Origin: Sabellastarte sp. h YS-2021
Taxonomy: Eukaryota; Annelida; Polychaeta; Sabellida; Sabellidae
DNA length: 64,000 bases
Assembly (NCBI GenBank): GCA_964017235.1
Contig: OZ024931.1
Coordinates: 22,606,189-22,670,188, forward strand
Reading direction: 5' to 3'
Made by a program: the position numbers and the translations under genes
The notes under the pieces: model-generated
Database searches by the model: none
Told to the model about the DNA's origin: nothing
What the model saw: the letters and a program-made list of their open reading frames with translations, nothing else
Shown here: in pieces, positions 1 to 11,873 of the stretch
How positions within the stretch are numbered: the first letter of the stretch is position 1
Layout of the letters: each line of letters starts with the position of its first letter

Positions 1-1199
1 GACACCATGGGTGAAAACAATACCCCGCAATAATAAAAAGCAATAATATTTGAGGTAGCATTCCAATGTAAAATACTTTATGCGTATAAAAACAACTGTG
101 GTGCGTACTAAAACAGTACATTAGTACATTGTGCATGAATGACTTTAACTGCAGTGATAATTCCAGGGTGCTTTTAATATGCTCCATTGTCTAATGCTTT
201 GACCTGTTCTTTTACATAAAACTTTTTAAACTATAACTGTTTTAACATTGGTATTTAAGAATAAAATGCCAAAACTGCTGTACTTAAAGCATATCCTTTG
301 AACTTCTTCCATACTGGACTGAGGAAAACAGAGTTTAATCCGAGGAGTTTCCACCAAGACCTCAAAGATTTTGGTTTTCAAATAATTTTCTTTATTATTT
401 TCACAGGCAATTAACATTTTATTTTCTATAAATGACTTTATTTGTCACCAAATTTCATTTTACTAGTACAAGTTCATTACTACTAAAATGCTGATTCTGA
501 GACTGAAGCCCTCGGTCTCAATATTTTAGATCCCTAATTTGTTGTGAGCAACTAATTTAAGTAACAACAAAGTTCTGACAAAGGGTAATATATAAGTTGT
601 GAATATTTATAATCAGGGAATATGAACAATTCAGGCACTTTGTGAAGCACTAGGGCAATTCATGTAATGACTGAAAGTGAGCTCTAGGTATTACATGTAA
701 TGCCTGAACACAGTTTTCTATCATGTTTGATGATTATTAATAGATAATATTATTACAATACAGTTTTATCCTTTCTTGTTGTATGTTCAGAATTTGTTTT
801 ATGTAATTAATTTTATAAACAATAATGAAAACAGTATTATAATATAGTATGCCTACTTTCTAATTTATGCAAAAGGTAGAATATACATCAAAATATACAT
901 TTGTTAATTGTTATATAGTTAAAATGCCATCTTGAAATGTTTCTATAAGCAAGAAATAACCACTTTCAATGTACAGGATACTTAAAAAGATAATTACAGA
1001 CTGCCTGAAAATGTCAAATTTTTGTTTAGGCAATCTGTGTACCACTAAACCTTATATTTCAGTCATTATGTAAAAAGCCAACGCATTTCGTGGAATGCTT
1101 AACTATTTAGGCATTTCGTGAAATGACTGAAATGTTGAGTTATGACATGTTATGCCTGGTTACAAAGATTGCCTGTAACATATATATAGCCAAACTTAC
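1..1199. other. AT-rich intron sequence, no gene seen
   Basis: This stretch lies 3' of the last visible MTHFD2-like exon on the minus strand and is probably intron. I found no exon with the expected C-terminal dehydrogenase sequence, so the remaining exons must lie beyond position 1. Short palindromic words recur near 640-710 and 1080-1160 (CATTTCGTGAAATG, ATTACATGTAAT), which may mark a decayed small mobile element. I could not define its ends. Confidence 0.5.
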
Positions 1200-1307
1200 A
1201 TGCTTCAGTCTCCCCAATCCCGTCAGCATGTAACAACATGGCCAGTGGCATGCCCACATTCTTCGAGCGGCCACATACCACAGCATTCTTCCCAAAGGTC
1301 TCGATAC
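1200..1307 (-). CDS. MTHFD2: MTHFD2-like methylenetetrahydrofolate dehydrogenase, internal exon (Rossmann fold)
   Basis: This 108-bp exon encodes IETFGKNAVVCGRSKNVGMP followed by LAMLLHADG. It is the start of the dinucleotide-binding domain of the bifunctional 5,10-methylenetetrahydrofolate dehydrogenase/cyclohydrolase. The GRSKNVGMP signature is the pyridine-nucleotide-binding motif of the family and matches animal MTHFD2 closely. On the minus strand the acceptor is TTTGCAG just above 1307 and the donor is GTAAGT just below 1200. The exon enters in phase 1, which fits the exon at 3641-3773, and leaves in phase 1. It is the last exon visible; the remaining C-terminal third lies off the window. 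The reading frame is intact. Confidence 0.93.
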
Positions 1308-2171
1308 CTGCAAATGGAGAAAGATACTGCATAGGAAGTGTGAAAGTTATGACAGGGGGAAACCCACTCTGATCTAGAAAAAGGCTCTTTTCTAGAGCAA
1401 AAACTAAACGTTCCACTCAAGTTGCTAAAGGTTTTTAAAAGTGGAAAAAATAGTATATTTATTAGAATAATTGTGTGAAAAATTTGACGTGAAAATTATA
1501 AAATTTATTGAATTATTACCATTTGCAATCTTCTTGCAATGATAAGTTTTATCCTGTGTAAAATTATTGCAATGGTTGACTGTACATTCTTGATTTATTT
1601 AACTTTTCACAATGCATTCAATGTATAAGGAGATAGAGAGAAATATTATGTACATATATATCTTAGAATACAAGTACATATAAGTGGGAAAAAGATTATT
1701 CAGTCATTTGGTATCCAGAAAGGTCAAGTTTATTTATTTCAAAAACTTGCTCCAAACGAATGTGCATGCCAAAAGGAGATACTAAAGGAAAAAGCTGAGT
1801 TTTTAAAATGTACCCAGGTCGAGTAAGTTTCTGTACCCCAGTATCAATAATTAAGAGAGCTAGAGAGATTAAACATGCACAACATGATGTGATGGTAGTG
1901 GCATCAGAAAACCATTGTCAAAATCAAATAAACATCCTTTTCAAGGGATGCTCTCTTACAAATTCAGTTATATTAAGGCACTGGCATAGGTATATTAATG
2001 ATACTCCCTTGTAAAAGGCACAAAAGTGTTTGTTGGGCAACTTATTAATGACAAATGAGAATGATGCTCACTTATACTTTGATGGTTGTTGGACATGTGC
2101 TTATCTGTGAGTATTGTGGCAGTATGTATCAATTCATGAGTCAACTAATCTAAAAGCCTGTTTATTTGAAA

Positions 2172-3455
2172 CAAGATCACTGTCATGGCGTGTATCTCCT
2201 GCCGAGCATTAAAGGGGAAGAAATACCGTTTCCAAGATATTCACAATTTTCCATTTCCCTTTAAAATCCAACATGGCTGCCTCTTACCGTTTCCGAGATA
2301 TTTTCAATATTTTATGTTCCACTAAAATCCAAGATGGCCGCCAAAAGTGGCGAAAATTGAAATTTTTCCACTTTACACAGGATACTCTTGTACTACCCTG
2401 TGGGTCTAAATTTCGTTTGAAATCGCTCTATTTCTTATGGTCTTCGAGATATTCACACTTTTTCATTTTCCGCTAAAATCCAAGATGGCTGCCAAAAGTG
2501 GTGAAAATTGAAAATTTTCCCCTTTACCCAGGATACTCTTGTACTACCCTGTGGGTCAAAATTTCGCTCGAAAATCGCTCTATCTCTTACGGTTTTCAAG
2601 ATATTCACACTTTTTTATTTTCTGCTAAAATCCAAGATGTCCGCCAAAAGTGGCGAAAATTGAAAATTTTCCACTAGGGACAGGATACTCTTGTACTACC
2701 CTGTGGGTCAAAAATTCGCTCGAAATCGCTCTATCTCTTACCATTTCTGAGATATTTTCATTGTTTCATTTTCCACTAAAATCCAACATGGCCGCCAAAA
2801 GTGGCGAAAATTGAAATTTTTCGCCTTTGCATAGGATACTATTGTACTACCCTGTGGGTCAAAAATTCGGTTGAAATAACTCTATCTCTTACAGTTTTTC
2901 GAGATATTTGTCATTTTTCACATTTTCACTAAAAGTAGCAATAAAGTAGCCATTACTCACTTGTACATTGAGCAACAGGTGTGAAACTTAAATATGTTAC
3001 AGTTCACAAAAAAGTAGATGTACAACATATTTGAAAGAAACTGTGTAGCTGCAATATTTTTGATGATAGAAGCCATTTACTCATTATGGCTACCATTAAA
3101 AAGTGACAAAGTAGCTATTACTCAACTACGGAGATACACTTCCAAACTACTGACCAAGTTGTAGGTGCGGGAAAAGTACCTGAACAATATATTTGAAGAA
3201 AACACTATACATGCAATAGTTTGAGAGTTATAATCATTTTTGGCAAATGGGCTATTACTCACTCAAAATAGGCCAAAGTTCACAAAAACCAAAAAATACT
3301 GAAGGGCATAAAAATTCATTAGGACTAGTAATTTACCAAAAATATGTAACTGTAGCAATTTTGGAGGAAACTGCATGACAAACGCATGCACACACGGAGA
3401 TATGCACACACATGGTGCAAATGATAATCTCCCGCCGGCGCGCCGGGCGGGAGAT
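2172..3455 (-). mobile_element. K1: Helentron-like non-autonomous element with 151-bp minisatellite core
   Basis: The left end is CAAG followed by a weak hairpin and GTATCTCCTGCC. The core is a minisatellite. The right end is a GC-rich palindrome at 3427-3455 with arms ATCTCCCGCC and GGCGGGAGAT. The palindrome arm is an inverted copy of the motif beside the left hairpin, as expected of asymmetric terminal inverted repeats in Helentrons. The same head occurs at 11874 (K2) and, decayed, near 56820. No protein is encoded. The element lies in the MTHFD2 intron between the exons at 1200 and 3641. Flanks are A-rich (GAAA on the left, AAAAA on the right). Family assignment is inference; the end structures are seen directly. 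Confidence 0.6.
2240..2935. repeat. Minisatellite of K1, about 4.5 units of 151 bp
   Basis: The motif TACTACCCTGTGGGTC recurs at 2391, 2542, 2694 and 2845, giving a period of 151-152 bp. Each unit carries CAAGATGGCCGCC and the phrase AAATCGCTCTATCTCTTAC. It is a diverged relative of the 169-170-bp units of families F and P. Confidence 0.9.
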
Positions 3456-3640
3456 AAAAATATAACATGAAATGGATCAATAATCTACTGGTCTTATGAA
3501 TTATTTTTTATACTTTTGAAGACCACTCCATTTTTAAAATCAGCTTGTGCAGTAATAACACCAAAATATGGACACCAGCATCATTTTCTAACAAAAATCC
3601 CAACAAAACTGATATGCTTTGGTTCCACTCTTGTCCTTAC

Positions 3641-3773
3641 CTGAACGTTTGATCATCTCAATCACCCCAGCAGGAGTGGCTGGGACGAGGGAGTTGAGGT
3701 CACAGCAAAAACGCCCAACATTGACTACATTGAAGCCATCAACATCCTTATCTGGGACCACAGAGTTACACAC
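3641..3773 (-). CDS. MTHFD2: MTHFD2-like methylenetetrahydrofolate dehydrogenase, internal exon
   Basis: This 133-bp exon encodes VCNSVVPDKDVDGFNVVNVG and then RFCCDLNSLVPATPAGVIEM. PDKDVDGF is the conserved folate-site motif of the dehydrogenase/cyclohydrolase, and the PATPAGV segment matches the PATPWGV region of vertebrate MTHFD2. The acceptor (TGCGCAG) and donor (GTAAGG) are canonical. It enters in phase 0 from the exon at 6756-6898 and leaves in phase 1 into the exon at 1200-1307. No stop or frame problem is seen. Upstream and downstream introns contain P1 and K1 respectively. Confidence 0.95.
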
Positions 3774-4911
3774 CTGCGCAGATTACCAGAAAACACTGTA
3801 AATATCTAGTACTTTTAAGAGTAAAGCCTTTCTGTAAGAGTGACATGGTTAACTGTAGTACTCGATTTTATATTTTACAAACACAAACTGATGCCAATGT
3901 TTCATAACCAGTTACACTACATTATCTCAGATCCCACAGATTCAAATCAAACAATAAACTAAAAACATATTAAATACATTTCGGAAGTTCAGAGAATTCT
4001 GGTCCGGGGTAAAATTGGTATGTATGCTACATTATTAATCAAAACAATACTGGAAATGATAGAAAACCTTGAATTATCATAATCTTTATAGGGTATTTTC
4101 AGTGGCAATATACAAAGTGCAAAAAGGTAAATATCCAACATAAATGGTAACCATGGTAAGTTTGTGTTGGATTATACTCAAATTTTAAAGAGGCATAGAT
4201 TTCTTTGGGTACACACTTTCACCAAATCTTATATAGATCTGACAAATAGTTAAGGCTACAGGTTTAAAATCTGTCAAAGGGTCCAGCCTGCCACAAGCAA
4301 CGTCCAAGAACCCAAATAGTGAAACATAAATGGTTTGCATGGCAATAGTTGTTACTGGATCCAGCCCAAAACCAAAGCAATTGTATATCTCTTTGGTACA
4401 CACCTTTCCTCCAAAGTTGGTGAAAATCCATCAAGACATTTAAACATTGTGGGCAAGGTTAAAGTTTTTATGTTGCTGTGGCAACAAAGTCCAAAAATAG
4501 CCAGTCTTGGCAGTCAAGAACCCTGCCTGCAGGTACAACTAAATGGGCAACAACATTGAGATTTGGGCTGGGGTTCTTGCCTGCCGAGGCTGGCTAATTT
4601 TACTTAGCTAGAGAATATAAAATACTTTACAAGAATAACTGTGCAAGAGAGTTTTTTTTTTAATTTGTTTTTCAGGCCATCTCATCTTCTGAAAGATGTC
4701 AAGTCTATACATTTGAGCAATTTACATCGTGCACACAAATAAGTAGATTAAGAACTCATTTTGCAAAACAAGCTGAATTAACGTTAGTTTAGAAGCCATA
4801 AGTAACAAAAAAAAACAGGAACATAAAAACATATCAATAAACGGGCCAATAGACTACCATTAATCTTATAACTGTAAATTTACCCTAAAAGAGATTATTT
4901 TTTAAAAAAGA

Positions 4912-6413
4912 CTAGAAATAGGACGCCCTGTTGATAGTAGCTGCGACATATGAATAGAAACAGGATAGCATAGAAGAACACACATTATCATGTGTAATGT
5001 CCACCCCATGAACCTTTTGCCAAAATTGTACAGTAGTCTTACAAGACCCTGTTTCATTTGAAAAATATATCAATGATGCTTAAATATTTATTAGTGTACA
5101 TGTAAATTATTTCAGCTTCATGCCTTTTCGCACTGGTTGGGTCGAAAATTTTGACGAAATCACTCTATCTTGGACGGTTAAGAAGATAGAAGCAAATTTC
5201 TGTTTTTCTATTTTTGGCAAAAATTTGAAAATTCAAAATGGCCTCCATTTTTGGGAAGAGGAAAATTTTTTGAAAATTGCCAAGAGTACATTTCTTAGAT
5301 ACCCTATGGGTCGAAAATTTCAACGAAATAACTCTATTTTGCACGGTTAAGGCAAATTTGTGTTTTTCCATTTTGGGCAAAAATTCGAAAATTCAAAATG
5401 GCCGCCATATGTGGGGAGGAGAAAATTTTTTTGAAAATTGCAGAGTACATTTCTTTGATACCCTGTGGGTCGAAAATTTCGACGAAATCGCTCTATCTTG
5501 CACGGTTAAGGAGATAGAAGCAATTTTGTGTTTTGCCATTTTGGGCAAAATTCGAAAATTCAAAATGGCCGCCATTTTTGGGGAAGGGAAAATTTTTTAA
5601 AAATTGCAAAGAGTACAATGCTCAGATACCCTGTGGGTTGAACATTTTGACGAAATCGCTCTATCTCGCACAGTTAAGGAGATAGAAGCAAATTTGTGTT
5701 TTGCCATTTTTGGCAAAAATTCGAAAATTCAAAATGGCCGCCATTTTTGGGGAGGGGAAAATTTTTTGAAAATTGCAAAGAGTACATTCCTTAGATACCC
5801 TGTGGGTTGAAAATTTCGACGAAATCACTCTATCTCGAACGGTTAAGGAGATAGAAGCAAATTTGTGTTTGCCATTTTTGGCAAAAATTCGAAAATTCAA
5901 AATGGCCGCCATTTTTGGGGAGGGGAAAATGTTTTGAAAATTGCAAAGAGTACATTCCTTAGATACCCTGTGGGTCGAAAATTTCGATGAAATCGCTCTA
6001 TCTCGCACAGTTTAGGAGATATGAGCACATTTGCCTTTTTCAGTACTCAAAATAGCCAATTACTCATTTATTTAATTAATTACTCACTCATCTATGAAGC
6101 AATTCCCCCCAAAAGCAATCCCATACAAGCTATTAACCCAATGAACCTCCATACCAAATTTCAGAAAGCTAGGCTTAATAGCATTCCTTAAAATGTCTGG
6201 AAACCAAAGAGATACTCAAAAGTAGCAAAGTAGCTATTACTCCGTTAGCCATAGAGCTATCATCACCAAAAGCAATCCCATACAAGCTATTAACCCAATA
6301 AACCTGCATGCCAAATTTGGTAAAGATAGGATAAGAACTGTTGCCTAAAATGTCTGGAAACCAAGTGTGACGCCGGAAAAAGCAAAATTAATATACCCCA
6401 GTGGGGTGGACAT
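4912..6413 (-). mobile_element. P1: Helentron-like non-autonomous element with 170-bp minisatellite core
   Basis: The left end begins CTAGAAATAGGACGCC (on the minus strand, ...CTAG followed by T, the canonical Helitron 3' terminus). The left flank contains the small hairpin CACAT-TATC-ATGTG near 4980 and then ATGTCCACCCC. The right end near 6400 carries the inverted partner GGGGTGGACAT. P2 has the complete right palindrome (TATGTCCACCC with GGGTGGACATA). The left 190 bp is nearly identical to P3 at 63285, which fixes this boundary. The right 350 bp (AATTACTCATTTATTTAATT onward) matches P2. It encodes no protein and lies in the MTHFD2 intron between 3773 and 6756. Confidence 0.65.
5110..6020. 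repeat. Minisatellite of P1, about 5 units of 170 bp
   Basis: Repeated phrases are TACCCTGTGGGTCGAAAA, GAAATCGCTCTATCTCGCAC and CAAAATGGCCGCCATTTTTG. Spacing between successive CCCTGTGGGT motifs is about 169-170 bp. Open reading frames across it are by-products of the repeat. Confidence 0.92.
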
Positions 6414-6755
6414 AATAAAAAGGGTATCTCCCCATAATTCCAAAAGAATGGAATCAGAGGAATGTGGGACATTTAATGTACTAAAAATTGGGAATTTATA
6501 TATATATGTACACTGATCAACTGAAAAATGTTAAAAACCACATCAGTGGGTGCTAAATACCTGTTTTTTCTTTTAAAATGCTATAACTTCATAAAGACTA
6601 ACAGGTTAAGTTTGTCAGATAACAGAAATTTTGTTTTTAAGTACGTATGTTCCAGGTTTTGTTTTAAAAAGTCTGAATCTGAATGTCTATATTCTAAGAA
6701 AATTCTTTTATAGAAGAGTTGGTGAAGAAGGTCTGTGCTTTCCACCATTACATAC

Positions 6756-6898
6756 CTTGCGTTCACTGATGTGAGGAGGCACAGGAAGCTGAACTATGAT
6801 ACCATCTACTTCTGGACTTTCATTGAGATTCTGCACCTTAGCCAGTAGCTCAGCCTCTGTCACGGAGGAGGGGAAAATGATTGTGTCACTGGCTATAC
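6756..6898 (-). CDS. MTHFD2: MTHFD2-like methylenetetrahydrofolate dehydrogenase, internal exon
   Basis: This 143-bp exon encodes GIASDTIIFPSSVTEAELLA, a linker, then VDGIIVQLPVPPHISERK. The VDG(I/L)(I/L)VQLP(V/L)P motif is a hallmark of the folate-binding N-terminal domain of this enzyme family. The acceptor on the minus strand is CTTCCCAG above 6898 and the donor is GTATG below 6756. It enters in phase 1 from the exon at 7367-7551 and leaves in phase 0. The enzyme oxidises 5,10-methylene-THF and hydrolyses the methenyl product in one-carbon metabolism, in mitochondria if this is the MTHFD2/2L branch. The targeting peptide that would settle that is not visible here. Confidence 0.95.
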
Positions 6899-7366
6899 CT
6901 GGGAAGATAAAACCAAAACTGATAATTCTTCAATTTTCAGTCAATTTTAAGTGCTTAACTTGTTTGACATAGTTTTCTAAATGTCATCTTTAACTTTATA
7001 CTTTTTGAAATGCTCTGATAACCTAACATTTTAAAAGATATTCACAAAGGCAAAATAACAGCAGACTAATCAAGTTATAAAGCACAATTTTAAACAATAA
7101 ATGCAATGATTGATCTAGTTAAACCTGAATTCTGAAAAAAAAATTACTATCCCTCAGTTTATATTGAGGAAATTTCTTGGTAGAATCTTTAGTACCAAAA
7201 GTGCTAAACATGAGCTTTCAATGGCTTAATTTTCTGGAATAATCTGGAGCCATATACACAAAATGGACTATCAAAAGCTATTTTTAGCTGGTCTTATGCT
7301 ATTCTCTTTCATGAATACAGCCACAGAGATGAAATCTCCTACAGAAAAAGTCCACACTAAACATAC

Positions 7367-7551
7367 CTGTATCATCAGCTGCTTTCATCTTGTTCTTGAC
7401 ATAAGTTTGACTTGCTGGGTCCTCTCCAACTATGACTGCAGTCAGCTGAGGACGACGGTTTCCTGCAGCCATCCACTCATCTACACCTTTCCGCACCTCA
7501 GCTCGGATATCAGCTGCCATGGCCTTCCCATCAATAATCTTTGCAGCATGT
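7367..7551 (-). CDS. MTHFD2: MTHFD2-like methylenetetrahydrofolate dehydrogenase, exon with catalytic Tyr/Lys
   Basis: This 185-bp exon encodes HAAKIIDGKAMAADIRAEV, then a segment ending GEDPASQTYVKNKMKAADDT. The SQTYVKNKMKAA stretch holds the Tyr and Lys, four residues apart, that the family uses in cyclohydrolase and dehydrogenase catalysis. The acceptor is TTTTCAACAG above 7551 and the donor GTATGT below 7367. The exon begins with the third base of a codon, so at least one coding exon must lie upstream (above 7551 on this strand). That exon would hold the start codon and any mitochondrial targeting signal. I did not find it, and it may be hidden far upstream among the repeats. The four exons together match about two thirds of the usual 340-350-residue protein. 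Confidence 0.95.
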
Positions 7552-9036
7552 CTGTTGAAAAGTGAACTGTACTGTTTTTATTGCTGTTACAAACACCCCA
7601 ATTTCCAAAAAATGCACTGTTCTGGGGCAATTTTTTCACAAATTATGGTGTTTGAAAATATCTAGATGTCCATAGTATTTCTTCATTCATTACCAGTACT
7701 CCCTTGACTAAGAACCTAGATCTGCAAAGGCAGCAAAATAGGAAGAACACGAGAAACTATGCAGCAAAATGCTCTTTATTATATATTTTCACAGTTGTAA
7801 GTGATTTACTCAATTTTCAACTATCAAAGTAGCTATTTCTCAGCTGGAAAGGAGGATATATACAGCTCTGACAACTGGCCCTAAAACAGTACATCAAGAA
7901 ATACGTGAACAAAATATTTAAAAAAAACAGCAGAGATGGCAGTATCCCACATCCTGGGGAAATAATGTTGGACACCATGAGTCTACATCAAGGTCAAATC
8001 AAGGTCCCACCATCTACACCCCCAACCAATGTCCTTACCAATTATTAACTTTCAATATCCAAGGTATTCCCAGAAAAATTTCTAAAGGTCAAAGTCACCA
8101 TCACAAGGTCAGAAATCAATGTCCTCACCAAGCATTAAATTCCCACACCTTACTGCTCACATAGTACCTACCATCATGATAGACGTTCTGACATCCTACT
8201 TAGTACAAAAACAAATAAACAATAACAATTGACCGCTACTTTTACGACGACACAAACCGTCAGGTGTTCATTCATTGGTGGTTGTAAAATATCATCAGAA
8301 ATGGGTAAAAACGGAGGTAATTGTCAACCTTTTTACTTCACTGTATTGCAATTCATCAGTGCTAACTAAACAGACATTTAAAACCATCATTTGATTCATA
8401 ACATGACACTAATACATATAATATATATATCATGAGCAACTCACTCCTGCCAAAAGTCCTTGACATTGAAATAATAAGTAAACAACTGAAATTACCAATA
8501 TTCTAAGGTATCCCCATAACATATACACAGATACAAGACTGTGTGTTAAAGAAAGAATTATGGACATCACTTAAGTTATGAAATTACTAAAGCATGTTTA
8601 TAGAAATAAATAAGAACATATTTATATTTGCAACAAAGGTATAAATTTAACCTTCACAAAGGACCCGGGAATGAATGGTGTTACAAGTTAGAGAAGTAAC
8701 ATCTAGAACTGAAGTGGAGTAAGCCCCAGGCAATAGATAAATCAAGAATCCATCAGTGCAATGAATTAGTCATTGATAATTTCTTTAACAAATGTGGTAG
8801 GTTTTATTCCATTTATTCTTCATGGATGCACTTGTAGTCTTGTACATATTAAAAATGAAGAAGAAGCTGTTACTATACTAAATCAATAGCATTAATTTTT
8901 TCATTCCAAATATATATGCAAAACAAGGTACCAGGCATGATGTTAAAACAATCAATCAGTTAATCAATCAATACAACAAAATATCATTTTAATATGCAAC
9001 ATACTCCTTCACATTCCATTATAATCTTCAGAGGCT
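7552..9036. other. Intron or intergenic AT-rich sequence with a decayed repeat
   Basis: No exon is recognised. Near 7980-8150 there are two degenerate copies of a phrase built on AAGGTCAAATCAAGGTC and CCAACCAATGTCC(T)TACC. The same phrase recurs at 61430-61770. A fragment at 7800-7870 resembles the 155-bp E-type minisatellite. Confidence 0.45.
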
Positions 9037-9963
9037 CTCCTCAAAAAGCTAAAGTTAGAAAATGAACCTAGCTGCATATTCAATGCTGATGAAATGGGAA
9101 TCTCCAGCCAGTCAAGCAATAATGTCAAGGCGTATGGTGAAAAACAATGTCCCTTATAAACAGCAGAAGGTACAACAAACATTTTCTAAGATAATTATTT
9201 GATCACCTTTGATTATTTTTGTCACCCTGCAATATAACCAAGATTTTTAATGTATTTAATTTTCAACAAGTCACAAACATAGGTCATATTACTGGTCCGA
9301 TGTGTGTATCATCCAATGGAAAGGGGATGCCCTTATTCCTGATCTATTCAAAAAACTTTCCCATGATGCAGCAAAACATGACTCTACCCAAGTCATGGTT
9401 ATATCAGAAAATGATAAATTTGTGTGTTCAAAATTTCCTTCCACAAAATAATTGACACTTGTAAAGCATATCATAACACTTTGAAATTTTAGTTGCATAA
9501 TTTAATAAATACCATCAATTCATTAGATTATGTGGACCAGGAGCTTATTGAGGTCGGGTTTGAAAAGGTGTTTCTGAAGAACTGCGACTCAAAGAGGCCT
9601 GTGATGTTGTTGATGGACAATCACGACAGCCACAATAGCCTGAAAGTAATTGAAATGGCAATAGGAAACCAGGCAATTGATTTATTTTTGATTTTTCACA
9701 AGTTGAAATACTGTTGTGTCATTGCTTCTATCATGAGTTAAAATTTCTTTTTGAATCTTGCACTTTCAGGTTGAAATAATGGGATTGCCTCCTCATAGTA
9801 CTCACTTGTCACAACCTCTTGATGTCGACATATTCAACCATGTGAAGAAATCATACAATCAGATATGTGTATCGTCTGGGATAAGGAATTCCAAAGTGAA
9901 TGTTATGAAATCATTTTTTCGAATCACTTGGACAAATTCCATAGAACAAGGCACCACTCCATA
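9037..9963 (+). pseudogene. pogo/Tigger-type DDE transposase fossil
   Basis: Three blocks in order match the DDE_1 catalytic domain of pogo-superfamily transposases. EALLKKLKL leads into CIFNADEMGISS (first Asp, near 9086). VTNIGHITGPMCVSSNGKG follows at about 9275. LLMDNHDSHNS (second Asp) lies near 9615, and GLPPHSTHLSQPLDV (third Asp) near 9785-9830. These blocks are separated by non-coding or frame-changed stretches (for example about 9140-9270 and 9740-9770). Those stretches could be introns or decay; at least two frame changes are needed. The N-terminal CENP-B-type DNA-binding domain is not found. Terminal inverted repeats were not located. It is a plain DNA-transposon relic, or possibly a domesticated copy. 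Confidence 0.75.
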
Positions 9964-10424
9964 AGTGATAAAGAGTGTCAAAAGTCAGATGATCAGGACT
10001 TTTTCCCTTCAATGCCTGTGCCATTGATTCAAGTCATGTGAAACAAGAGGGTCAGAAATGCCCCAAAAGGCGAGCTGCGCAGGCAGCAATAAAGTTAGCG
10101 TGTGCTGGAATCAAATTTAGAAACAAGGAAAGAAACGTTAGGTCACCCAGTTAAGGTAAATGTGTTAGACACGCTAAGAAATCTAAAACTTGTAATCTAG
10201 GTTACATTATTGTATCTATGCTATACTAAATATAGGACTGAAACTAAGTAAGTGTAAAGCATTAATGTACCATAATATAATATTGCATGGCACCTAATCA
10301 CAAAAGATAATTTATTAAAGTAAGACATAGTATTACCATATCTACAGGATCGATGTATGGTAGATGTATGCAGAAAAAGGTGGTGACAGTGATCATGAAC
10401 ATACCAAAATTTGTTCATAATTTT

Positions 10425-11443
10425 TAGAGAACGGGCGGAATCACACCAATTTGGAAAGCAACTTAGCTATGATGGTGGTCTATCTCCCTGTCAATTTTGA
10501 ATTTGATTAGATAAAGTGTTTTCAAGTTAGAGTCAGGAAACGGAAACGTTGATGGACAGAGAAACGGACAAAAAGTGGACTAACCAACAGACGGAATTAC
10601 ACCAATTTCAAAAGCAACTTAGCTATGATGGTGATCTATCTCCCTGTCAAGTTTGAATTCGATTGGACAAAGCGTTTTCGAGTTACAGTCCGAAAACAAA
10701 AATGTTGATGGACCAAAATTTGTTCATAATTTTTAGAATCCTGTCAATTTTGAATTTGATTAGACAAAGCGTTTTCAAGTTAGAGTCCGGAAATGGAAAT
10801 GTTGACAGACTGACAAACGGACAAAAACGGACAAACAAATGGACGGAATTACACCAGTTTCGAAAGCAACCTAGCTATGATGGTGATCTATCTGCCCGTC
10901 AAGTTTGAATTCGATTGGACAAAGCATTTTGAGTTAGAGTCCGGAAACGAAAACGTTGACGGACAAATGAACGGACGGAAATACACCAATTTCGAAAGCA
11001 ACCTAGCTATGATGGTGATCTATCTCCCTATCAAGTTTGAATTCGATTGGACAAAGCATTTTCGAGATAGAGTCCGGAAACGGAAATGTTGACGGACAAA
11101 CAGTAAAAAACGGACAAACCAACAGATGGAATTACACCAAGTTCGAAAGCAACTAAGCTATGATGGTGATCTATCTCCTGTCAAGTTTGAATTTGATTGT
11201 ACAAAGCGTTTTCGAGTTAGGGTCTGAAAATGGAAATGTTCACAGACAGACAAACGGACAAATGAACGGACAAAATTACACCAATTTCAAAAGCAACCTA
11301 GCTATGATGATGATCTATCTCCCTGTCAAGTTTGAATTCAATCGTACACAGCGTTTTCAAGTTAGAGTCCGGAAACAAAAATGCTGACTGACAGATGTCG
11401 GACACATCAATCTAATAGGCAGGTTGGTTACACGCAACCTGCC
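10425..11443. mobile_element. M: minisatellite-bearing element fragment with terminal hairpin
   Basis: About six tandem units of roughly 130-155 bp share GAATTACACCAATTTC, AGCTATGATGGTGATCTATC and AGTTAGAGTCCGGAAAC. The array is followed at 11418-11443 by a hairpin with arms GGCAGGTTG and CAACCTGCC. This matches the 'array then terminal palindrome' layout of families K, F and H. A matching left head was not found, so the element is probably truncated. It abuts F1. Confidence 0.5.
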
Positions 11444-11873
11444 TGAAAAAGAAGTATGTAACTAGAGGATCGCTCGCAAAAAAAAAAGATAATGTTTTTG
11501 CATAGCAAAAACAAAGCGTCCCGAAAAGGATATAGAGGTGAGTGCTAAAGTATTAAGAAAATGCTTCGTTTCTAGCCTTATACTGTTGTGGCAATCAAAG
11601 TCAGCGCAGTCTGCTCTATCTAGCACGGTTTTCAAGATATAAGCATTTTTGTGTTTTGCAAAAAATAAAAAAATTAAAAATGTCCGCTATATTTGGCGAG
11701 ACAAAAATATTTTGAAAATTGGCATGGCTACTACTCGAGATACCCAGCAGGTCCAAAATTTTGTTGAGTTCGCTCCATATAGCACGGTTTTCGAGATATA
11801 AGCATTTTTGTGTTTTGCAAAAACTTTGAAAATTCAAAATGGCCACCATTTTTGGGGAGACAAAAATTTTTGT

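Noticed and set aside
226-417. 63-codon minus-strand frame as the next MTHFD2 exon
   Set aside because: Its translation has none of the expected C-terminal dehydrogenase motifs and the splice context is wrong.
5120-6008. Several 60-115-codon frames in the P and F arrays (also 14199-15535, 24064-24450, 27432-28602)
   Set aside because: They follow the minisatellite period, shift frame from unit to unit and encode the same low-complexity peptide.
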